Source: Methanobacteriota archaeon (GTDB lineage: Archaea; Thermoplasmatota; Thermoplasmata; RBG-16-68-12). From it: DNA of 5,543 nucleotides. The notes under the pieces were generated by a model. That model had not been told where the DNA came from and did not search any database. It was given only the letters and a program-made list of their open reading frames with translations. The position numbers and the translations under genes were made by a program. Each line of letters starts with the position of its first letter. Position 1 is the stretch's first letter. Location of the stretch: contig VBLV01000107.1 in the NCBI GenBank assembly GCA_005879045.1, positions 1 through 5,543 on the forward strand. Reading direction: 5' to 3'. Positions 1 to 5,265 of the stretch are shown piece after piece.

Positions 1-320
1 TCCATCGTACGCCGCAAGGCGGCCTGGGCGTCCGCCGTCAGGTTGTCGGCCTCGTCGAGGAAGATGATCTTGAAATTCGTCCCGCCGAACGGCGCGAGCC
101 GCGCAATCTCTTTGACTTTCGTCCGCACGGTCTCGATGCCGCGCTCGTCGCTGCTGTTCAGTTCGAAGTAATTCTGGCGCCAGTCCTCGCCGAACATGTC
201 GCGGGCGAGGGCGATCGCACACGTCGTCTTGCCGGCCTTGAGGCGCTCGACGATCTCCTCCTGGCCGACGACCTCGTCCAGGCTCTTCGGTCGATACTTC
301 TCGACCCAAAGTTCCTTCAT
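1..320 (-). CDS. rfcS: Replication factor C small subunit (clamp loader), N-terminal part, 3' end outside window
   Basis: RFC small subunits are AAA+ ATPases that, with the large subunit, load the PCNA sliding clamp onto primed DNA in archaea. The window holds the first 106 codons from an ATG at 318-320; the rest lies beyond base 1. Family signatures seen: [16 protein letters not shown] (residues 5-20), [10 protein letters not shown] (53-62), Walker B FLDEAD (87-92) and [12 protein letters not shown] (95-106). The odd point is Walker A. Family members read roughly ...LK-(about 18 residues ending GPxGT)-GKTT..., but here residues 27-33 read LKAGKTT, so the strand before the P-loop and its GPxGT half are missing in frame (see findings). 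Lys31 and Thr32 of the P-loop remain. No clear Shine-Dalgarno sequence precedes the ATG; a TATA-like element lies about 39 bases upstream. Gene identity is certain; whether this copy is functional is not. Confidence 0.93.
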   Translation of the reverse strand, partial: MKELWVEKYRPKSLDEVVGQEEIVERLKAGKTTCAIALARDMFGEDWRQNYFELNSSDERGIETVRTKVKEIARLAPFGGTNFKIIFLDEADNLTADAQAALRRTM

Positions 321-355
321 CGCCGCCCCAACGCGCGGCGAATCCGGCGGATGCG

Positions 356-363
356 TAATAAGG
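356..363 (-). promoter_or_regulatory. Possible archaeal TATA box for rfcS
   Basis: Read on the minus strand this is CCTTATTA, an AT-rich island in otherwise GC-rich DNA. Its centre is about 39 bases before the rfcS ATG, which would put transcription start near 333 with a leader of about 13 bases. It lies in the 66-base gap between the protease stop and rfcS. The match to the archaeal TATA consensus is weak; this is inferred from position and composition only. Confidence 0.3.
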
Positions 364-386
364 CTTTGGCGGGGACCGAGCCGAAC

Positions 387-1385
387 CTACTCGATGGCGA
401 TGTCCAGGAAGTGCGCGACCGCGGCGATCGGGTTGATCAGCGTCGTCGTCGCCCCGCCGGCGAAGAGGAGGCCGACCGCGTGCCGGCCTTCGTCGACGAC
501 GAGAGAGCCGCTGTCGCCGCCCTTCGACAACAGGTCGCTCACGATCTGCTCCCGGAAAATCGCGCTCGGCCCACCGTAGTCCACCTCGACGACCGCATCG
601 ATGGCCGTGATCCGTCCTGCCGTGACGCCGGTCGTGCGCCCGCTCTTGCGGACTCGCATCCCGATGTCCGGTTCCTTCGTCCCGCGGACCCGACCGATGC
701 CCAGGATGTCCGGTGCGACGAGCCGCGTCTCGATCGGCTCGGCAATCGCCGCGTCGACGAGGTTCGATTGTCCGCTCGGGAGGCGCTTCAGCCCCCAGCC
801 CGCGGCGCGGAGGAGGGGCCCGAACAGTCGAGCCAGGAACCGCGCGATCGGTCCGGGCTCCCGCTCCTTGAACTGGATCGGGACGAAATCAACGAGGCGC
901 GCAATCGTGTCTTGCAAGCGACCGCCGTCGGCAGGTCCCGGTTGCAGGATTGGGTCACCGACCCGGCCGGCGTTCTGATTGGCGAGGACATGGTTGTTCG
1001 ACAAGATCACCGGCCGCCCGTTCCGCCGAGCGAGGATGCCGAGCGTCCCGGCGGTGATCTGGACATGGCCGATGCTCACGCCGCCCGGCGCCGGACGGAT
1101 CCGCTTCGTCCGTTCCAGGTCGACGGCCTGTTCGGACCGCAGGGCGTGGAACCGGCCCGTTTCGACGATGTCCGTCCGGACGGTGCCGAACGCCTTCGGG
1201 ACCACGTCCCGGTGACGCAATTGCGCCTCCGGCTTCTTCGCCTCGACGAAGACGACGATGCAGCGCTCGTCCGTCTCGAGGCCGCGGATCATCTTGTTTC
1301 CGATCGCGACCCCGACTACGTTCGCCCGGGCGAAGATGGCACCCTCGTACGCGGCCTTCGCGGCGCGGACGTCGTCCGCTGGCAT
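387..1385 (-). CDS. Nal1-like trypsin-fold serine protease, intracellular
   Basis: A 332-residue protein with the three signatures of a chymotrypsin/trypsin-fold serine protease in the expected order: LSNNHVLAN (catalytic His132), NLVDAAIAE (Asp211) and KGGDSGSLV (nucleophile Ser292). SGRTTG (248-253) and GLLFAGG (305-311) are further typical blocks. The N-terminal region (about 22-60, VVGVAIGNK followed by TDERCIVVFVEAKKP) matches what I recall of prokaryotic relatives of plant NAL1 proteases. No signal peptide or N-terminal membrane segment is visible, so it probably acts in the cytoplasm. A basic, amphipathic stretch (about 178-202) is inserted between His132 and Asp211. The ATG is preceded by AAGGAG six bases away, which fixes the start. 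It lies 3 bases downstream of a small membrane-protein gene, so the two are probably co-transcribed. Substrate unknown; a proteolytic role is inferred from the triad. Confidence 0.87.
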   Translation of the reverse strand: MPADDVRAAKAAYEGAIFARANVVGVAIGNKMIRGLETDERCIVVFVEAKKPEAQLRHRDVVPKAFGTVRTDIVETGRFHALRSEQAVDLERTKRIRPAPGGVSIGHVQITAGTLGILARRNGRPVILSNNHVLANQNAGRVGDPILQPGPADGGRLQDTIARLVDFVPIQFKEREPGPIARFLARLFGPLLRAAGWGLKRLPSGQSNLVDAAIAEPIETRLVAPDILGIGRVRGTKEPDIGMRVRKSGRTTGVTAGRITAIDAVVEVDYGGPSAIFREQIVSDLLSKGGDSGSLVVDEGRHAVGLLFAGGATTTLINPIAAVAHFLDIAIE

Positions 1386-1388
1386 GAC

Positions 1389-1682
1389 TCACTCCTTGCG
1401 CTCGAATGCGCTGATCTCGAGGAGGCCTTCGCCGAACTTCCCGCCCGCCGTCGTGCCGGCGACGCGGACGACCATGTTCGCGACGAAGCCGATGAAGATC
1501 CCGATTCCGTAGTACGCGAGGAGGTCCCGGGCGTACAGGAAGGACATCATGCTGACGCCGAAGACGATCGCCATGAACGCGGCGAAGGCGCCCCACTGAA
1601 CCTTGTAGCGGCGCACGGCGAACAGGAGGAACCAACCCAGGACGATCCCCATGAGCACGAGGCCGAGCTGGTTGATGTCCAT
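1389..1682 (-). CDS. Small three-helix membrane protein, unknown function
   Basis: A 97-residue protein I do not recognise as a named family. Three hydrophobic segments are visible: about residues 6-23, 29-50 and 57-75. The short loop RRYK (24-27) after the first segment is basic, so by the positive-inside rule that loop and the C-terminal tail (76-97, containing K82, R95 and K96) would face the cytoplasm, with the N-terminus outside. The reading frame stays open further upstream to 1793, but the ATG at 1682 is preceded by GAGGG six bases away, and the sequence before it looks non-coding (no hydrophobic or conserved pattern). Its stop sits 3 bases before the Nal1-like protease, so it is probably first gene of a two-gene operon. 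A role as membrane anchor, partner or substrate of the protease is inference from adjacency. Confidence 0.72.
   Translation of the reverse strand: MDINQLGLVLMGIVLGWFLLFAVRRYKVQWGAFAAFMAIVFGVSMMSFLYARDLLAYYGIGIFIGFVANMVVRVAGTTAGGKFGEGLLEISAFERKE
1392..1397 (-). promoter_or_regulatory. Shine-Dalgarno site of the Nal1-like protease
   Basis: AAGGAG on the minus strand, six bases before the protease ATG. It overlaps the last two sense codons of the upstream membrane-protein gene, so translation of the two is likely linked. It supports the start at 1385. Confidence 0.75.
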
Positions 1683-1688
1683 AGCGTT

Positions 1689-1693
1689 CCCTC
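1689..1693 (-). promoter_or_regulatory. Shine-Dalgarno site deciding the small membrane protein start
   Basis: GAGGG on the minus strand, six bases before the ATG at 1682. It is the reason for choosing the internal ATG over the longer open frame that reaches 1793. Confidence 0.6.
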
Positions 1694-1722
1694 GGAGAAT
1701 GGCCGAAATTCCGCCGATTCCG

Positions 1723-1730
1723 GATAAAGG
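1723..1730 (-). promoter_or_regulatory. Possible TATA box for the membrane protein/protease pair
   Basis: CCTTTATC on the minus strand, centred about 44 bases before the ATG at 1682. Transcription would start near 1700 with a leader of about 18 bases, enough to hold the GAGGG site. It is one of two AT-rich spots in the divergent intergenic region 1683-1828. Assigned by position and composition only. Confidence 0.35.
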
Positions 1731-1750
1731 AGTCGGCGCGGTTCTCACTC

Positions 1751-1758
1751 GAAATAAC
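1751..1758 (+). promoter_or_regulatory. Possible TATA/BRE element for the zinc-ribbon membrane protein
   Basis: GAAATAAC is the second AT-rich spot of the divergent intergenic region. If it serves the plus-strand gene at 1829, transcription would start near 1780 and leave a leader of about 49 bases. It could also read on the minus strand (GTTATTTC). The assignment is weak. Confidence 0.2.
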
Positions 1759-1817
1759 GACGCGCCTCTGGGGAAGCCCGCCACAAGACTCAACTACCCG
1801 ACCGCGAGATGCCCGAC

Positions 1818-1823
1818 GGGGGT
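1818..1823 (+). promoter_or_regulatory. Shine-Dalgarno-like site for the TTG start at 1829
   Basis: GGGGGT, five of six matches to GGAGGT, five bases before the TTG. It supports TTG as the start of the zinc-ribbon protein, which has no in-frame ATG or GTG nearby. Confidence 0.45.
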
Positions 1824-1828
1824 CGCGC

Positions 1829-2989
1829 TTGTCCGCTTCGACCGTGTGTCCCGTGTGCGGGACCACGAATCCTTCGTCGAACGCCTTCTGCGTGAATTGC
1901 GGGACCCGTCTTGGAGCGGCCGGAGTCACGGCACCTGGCGCGCTCGCGGCCGGTGCGCCACCCGCCGTCCCGCCTCCTGTGGCGCCCTATGCGGGCGGAT
2001 ACCCGTATTATGCGCCCCCGTTTCCGCGGAGGGCGACTTTCTCGGACATGCTCTCCGGAATGTTCGATGTATACACGAAAAACTTCCTGCCGTTCTTCGT
2101 CGTGTACCTGGCCCTGGGCGCCGCAACCGGCGTTCTCTCGGCCGTCCTTTCGTTCGCCATCTTCGGGACCGTCTTCGTCGGCGGGGGGTTCGGCGGCGTC
2201 CCCCCGACCTCGTTTCCAACCGTGAATTTCGGTCTCATCCTCCTCGACGCGATCGCGACGTTCGTCGTGTCTGCGATCCTCACGAGCATCGTCACCGGCG
2301 CGATGACGGAGTACGCGATCCGCCGGTACCGCGGCGAACCGATGGCAGTGGAACAAGCCCTCCGCCGCGGACTCGCGCGGTTCCCTAGCATCCTGGGCGC
2401 GAACATCCTTCTCGGTCTCATCCTCTTCGGCCTCGTCACGATCCCGCTCCTCCTGATCGCCGTCGCCCTGCTGGCCGGACTGAGCGGCGGCACGGGCACG
2501 ATCGCGCTCCTGTGCGGGGGCCTGATCCTCTTCGTCGTCCTGGGCGTGCTAGCGATCTTCCTCTACGTGTCGTTGGTCCTGTACGCTCCTGCGATCATGA
2601 TGGAAAATGCGAGCGCGGTCGGGGGCCTCTCGAGGAGCTGGCGGATGACCCGGGGCCACCGATGGTCCCTCCTCGGCTCGATCCTCATCGTCTCCATCCT
2701 CGGGGGCGTCATCAGCGCCGCGATCTCGGTTCCTCTCGGTTTCGCCGCCTCGGCGGGCGGCCCGATCGTGTCCGCGTTCGTGTCCGTCGTCTCTTCGGCC
2801 GTGGTCAGCGCCCTGGTCGGTTCGTGGATCGTGATCCTCGTCGCGGTGGCGTACGAACTGATGGTCCGCCGCCCGACCCCGTACTTCGGCGCCGCGCCGC
2901 CGTACCTGGCCGGACCCGGCATCGCTCCGCCGCCGGGAGCCGCGCAAACCGGTCCGCCCCCTCCCTCGGGACCTCCTCCGGGCCCATGA
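1829..2989 (+). CDS. Zinc-ribbon polytopic membrane protein (GPDPase_memb/DUF7847-like core)
   Basis: A 386-residue protein. The N-terminus carries a zinc ribbon with Cys7, Cys10, Cys21 and Cys24 (CPVCG...FCVNCG), then an Ala/Pro linker rich in Tyr and Pro (about 30-67), then about six transmembrane segments (roughly 87-116, 134-158, 190-217, 224-252, 279-308, 312-345), and a Gly/Pro-rich tail (349-386). The block YAPAIMMEN (252-260) followed by LSRSWRMTRGHRW (267-279) resembles the membrane domain found in glycerophosphodiester phosphodiesterase-type and archaeal DUF7847 proteins; no phosphodiesterase domain is present. Function is unknown. The zinc ribbon and both low-complexity tails are probably cytoplasmic. 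The TTG start is chosen because the first zinc Cys follows within seven codons, as is usual, and GGGGGT lies five bases upstream. Transcribed away from the protease pair, it is followed after 32 bases by the tRNA thiolation gene. Confidence 0.85.
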   Translation: MSASTVCPVCGTTNPSSNAFCVNCGTRLGAAGVTAPGALAAGAPPAVPPPVAPYAGGYPYYAPPFPRRATFSDMLSGMFDVYTKNFLPFFVVYLALGAATGVLSAVLSFAIFGTVFVGGGFGGVPPTSFPTVNFGLILLDAIATFVVSAILTSIVTGAMTEYAIRRYRGEPMAVEQALRRGLARFPSILGANILLGLILFGLVTIPLLLIAVALLAGLSGGTGTIALLCGGLILFVVLGVLAIFLYVSLVLYAPAIMMENASAVGGLSRSWRMTRGHRWSLLGSILIVSILGGVISAAISVPLGFAASAGGPIVSAFVSVVSSAVVSALVGSWIVILVAVAYELMVRRPTPYFGAAPPYLAGPGIAPPPGAAQTGPPPPSGPPPGP

Positions 2990-2991
2990 GG

Positions 2992-2999
2992 TCTTAAGC
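2992..2999 (+). promoter_or_regulatory. Possible TATA-like element for a leaderless ttuA-like transcript
   Basis: TCTTAAGC is the only AT-rich spot in the 32-base gap after the zinc-ribbon gene. Its centre is about 26 bases before the GTG at 3022, the spacing expected if transcription starts at the start codon. No good Shine-Dalgarno sequence precedes that GTG, which fits a leaderless message. The sequence match is poor, and co-transcription with the upstream gene remains possible. Confidence 0.2.
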
Positions 3000-3021
3000 C
3001 GCCGCGCCGATTCGATCGGCC

Positions 3022-3966
3022 GTGGCGTGCGACCGATGTGGCGCCCCCGCCGTCGAATGGCTCCGGTACAGCGGGGAGCACCTGTGCCGCGCGCACTTCT
3101 TGGATTTCGTCGAGCGGCGGGTGAAGCGAGAGTTCCGATCCCAGGTCGACCTCCGCGGCGGAGAGCGGATCGCCATCGGGATGAGCGGCGGGAAAGACTC
3201 GAGCACGACGGCGGCGCTTCTCGCGAAGTTCCTCGAGAACCGACGCGGCGTCGAGCTCGTCGGGGTAACAATCGACGAAGGGATTGCGTCATACCGTCCT
3301 CAAGGGATCGACTACGCGCGGCGGCTCTGCGCCCGACTCGGAATCGAGCACCGCATTCTGGCCTATGCGGACACCGTTGGGCACGCGATGGACGAGGTCG
3401 TCGTCGTGGATCCGGAAGCGATCCCGTGCAGCTACTGCGGGCCGTTCCGTCGGGAGGCCCTCAACCGCGCGGCCCGGGAGGTCGACGCGGATTACGTCGC
3501 CACGGGCCTCAACCTCGACGATACTGCGCAATCGATCCTCATGAATGTGGCGCGCGGGGACATCGAGAAACTTGCCCGGATGGGGCCACACGAGACGCGC
3601 CAGCCCGGCCTGGTGCCGCGGATCCAGCCCCTCCGCATGATCCCGGAGAAAGAGGTCTATCTGTATGCCCTCCTGAGTGGCATCGAATTTCACGATGCGA
3701 CGTGTCCGTACGCGGAGCGGGCCCAGCGCGGGCGGTTCCGGGACATCGTGCATCGCCTCGAGGAGGAAAGCCCCGGCACCCGCCATGCGATCGTGAGCGG
3801 TTACGATCGGATGCGACCCTTGCTCCAGGCAAAGTTTCCTCCTGCGGCCCTCAACGCGTGCGCCCGCTGCGGCGGGCCGACCGTGAACGAAATCTGCAAG
3901 GCGTGTGAGCTCCGAGACCGCATCGCTCGGCTCGAAACGGCCCGCGAGCTCGAGTCGACGAGTTGA
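3022..3966 (+). CDS. tRNA 2-thiolation enzyme, TtuA/NcsA/Ctu1 family
   Basis: A 314-residue ATP-dependent tRNA thiolase of the TIGR00269/TtuA group. These enzymes adenylate a uridine C2 oxygen and replace it with sulfur, at wobble U34 (NcsA/Ctu1) or at position 54 (TtuA), using a ubiquitin-like thiocarboxylate donor. All family landmarks are present: N-terminal zinc site Cys3, Cys6, Cys22, His25; PP-loop SGGKDS (55-60); Cys136, Cys139 and Cys228, the trio that holds the [4Fe-4S] cluster; GLNLDDTAQS (162-171); PLRMIPEKEV (203-212); and C-terminal zinc site Cys280, Cys283, Cys292, Cys295. From memory the cluster and C-terminal spacings equal those of Thermus thermophilus TtuA, shifted by six. 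Placing the first zinc Cys at residue 3 supports the GTG start. The stop lies 6 bases from the convergent purA stop. The target uridine cannot be decided from sequence alone, so I give no symbol. Confidence 0.94.
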   Translation: MACDRCGAPAVEWLRYSGEHLCRAHFLDFVERRVKREFRSQVDLRGGERIAIGMSGGKDSSTTAALLAKFLENRRGVELVGVTIDEGIASYRPQGIDYARRLCARLGIEHRILAYADTVGHAMDEVVVVDPEAIPCSYCGPFRREALNRAAREVDADYVATGLNLDDTAQSILMNVARGDIEKLARMGPHETRQPGLVPRIQPLRMIPEKEVYLYALLSGIEFHDATCPYAERAQRGRFRDIVHRLEEESPGTRHAIVSGYDRMRPLLQAKFPPAALNACARCGGPTVNEICKACELRDRIARLETARELESTS

Positions 3967-3972
3967 ACGCCT

Positions 3973-5265
3973 TCAGTGGCCGATCGTCGCGGCCCGAGGC
4001 CGACCGACCGAGATGATTCGGACGGGGACTTTGAGCTGCGCCTCGATGAATTCGAGATACTTCCGTACCGCTTCCGGCAGCGCTCGTTTCCCTTTCTTCG
4101 CGGTCGCGATCCAATCGGATTCCGAGAGATCCGGCCATCCTTTGAACTCGCGGTAGACGGGTTCGCATCGGGACAGCACCCGCATGCTCGCGGGGAATTC
4201 TTTGACGGCTTCCCCGTCGAACCGGTAGCCCACACAAATCGGGATCCGATCGAGCCCGCCGAGCACGTCCAGTTTCGTGACCGCGAGGCTCACGAGTCCG
4301 TTCACTCGCACGGCCATCCGCAGCATGACGAGATCGAGCCAGCCGACCCGCCGCGGCCGTCGCGTCGTCGTCCCGTATTCGCCGCCACCCCGTTCGCGCA
4401 GATATTCCGCGGTGGACCCCTCGACTTCCGTCGGAAACGGTCCGGTGCCGACGCGCGAGGTGAAGGCCTTCGCGACGCCGACGATGTCCGTCAAGAATTG
4501 CGGTCCCACTCCCGCCCCGACGGATGCGGCTCCCGCGACGCAATCGCTCGAGGTGCCGAACGGATAGATCCCGTGATCGATGCAGAGGTGCGTGCCTTGG
4601 GCGCCCTCGAACAGCACTCGTTTTCGACGCCGAATCGCCCCGTCAAGCCACACGGACGTGTCCGCCACGAAGGGCGCGAGACGCAGGCCGTACTCCACCT
4701 GCTCCTTGTATATCGTCTCGAGATCGAGGCGTTCCGTCCCGCCGTACGCGTCGATGAGCCTCTGCTTGATCGGGACCATCGTCTCGAGCTTCTCTCGGAG
4801 GGCGACGGGGTCGACGAGGTCGCACATGCGGATCCCGAAGCGGCCCACCTTGTCCTCGAACGAGGGACCGATCCCTCGAAGCGTCGTGCCGGCTCCCAAG
4901 CTGCCTTTCAATTTCTCCTCGAGGCCGTCGATGATCTTGTGGTACGGCATCACGACATGCGCGCGGTCGCTGATCCGCAGGTTCTCTACCGAGTGGCCAA
5001 GGGCCCGCGTCTCCTCGATCTCCTTCAGGAGCTGTGCCGGATCGATCACCACTCCGTTCCCGATGACGTTCATGGAGCGCGTTCGGAGGACGCCGGAAGG
5101 CAGCAAATGAAACGCGTACAGCTGGTCGCCCACTTGGACCGTATGGCCCGCGTTCGCGCCGCCCTGGAACCGCACGACGACGTCGGCGCGGTCGGCAAGG
5201 TAGTCGACGATCTTCCCCTTGCCCTCGTCCCCAAACTGTAAGCCGACAACTACCGTGCCCGTCAA
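3973..5265 (-). CDS. purA: Adenylosuccinate synthetase
   Basis: PurA joins IMP and aspartate using GTP to give adenylosuccinate, the first committed step from IMP to AMP, in the cytoplasm. The 430-residue length matches the full-length bacterial-type enzyme rather than the shorter form (around 340 residues) of some archaea. Motifs: GDEGKGK (12-18, catalytic Asp13), NAGHT (38-42, catalytic His41), GTTLRGIGP (126-134), FEGAQGT (219-225), RVGTGPFPTE (271-280), RRVGWLD (305-311) and TKLDVL (330-335). Oddities: the aspartate loop reads GTTTRRPRR where the family has a Gly before RxRR (Arg302 here), and residues 226-242 depart from the usual LDID...GTYP..TSSN pattern (Cys228, Ile233, Gly237, Asp241). 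The start is TTG at 5265: GAGG lies nine bases upstream, there is no in-frame ATG or GTG between it and an upstream stop at 5302-5304, and the usual N-terminal VVVGLQFGDEGKGK follows at once. It overlaps the upstream ORF's stop. Confidence 0.97.
   Translation of the reverse strand: MTGTVVVGLQFGDEGKGKIVDYLADRADVVVRFQGGANAGHTVQVGDQLYAFHLLPSGVLRTRSMNVIGNGVVIDPAQLLKEIEETRALGHSVENLRISDRAHVVMPYHKIIDGLEEKLKGSLGAGTTLRGIGPSFEDKVGRFGIRMCDLVDPVALREKLETMVPIKQRLIDAYGGTERLDLETIYKEQVEYGLRLAPFVADTSVWLDGAIRRRKRVLFEGAQGTHLCIDHGIYPFGTSSDCVAGAASVGAGVGPQFLTDIVGVAKAFTSRVGTGPFPTEVEGSTAEYLRERGGGEYGTTTRRPRRVGWLDLVMLRMAVRVNGLVSLAVTKLDVLGGLDRIPICVGYRFDGEAVKEFPASMRVLSRCEPVYREFKGWPDLSESDWIATAKKGKRALPEAVRKYLEFIEAQLKVPVRIISVGRPRAATIGH

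Noticed and set aside
351..1727. A 458-codon open frame on the plus strand across the protease and small membrane-protein genes
   Set aside because: Its product is low-complexity, rich in Arg, Asp, Glu and Pro, with no motif; it is the antisense shadow of two GC-rich genes that have clear motifs and ribosome binding sites on the minus strand.
1683..1793. Extended N-terminus (37 more residues) for the small membrane protein
   Set aside because: The added residues show no pattern, the intergenic region carries promoter-like AT-rich elements here, and a good Shine-Dalgarno precedes the internal ATG at 1682.
3967..3972. A transcription terminator between the convergent ttuA-like and purA genes
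   Set aside because: Only six bases separate the stops and there is no T-rich run or hairpin that I can see; any terminator would lie within the coding ends.
3976..5241. A 421-codon plus-strand open frame opposite purA
   Set aside because: The minus-strand frame carries every PurA motif; the plus-strand product is a charged shadow sequence without recognisable domains.
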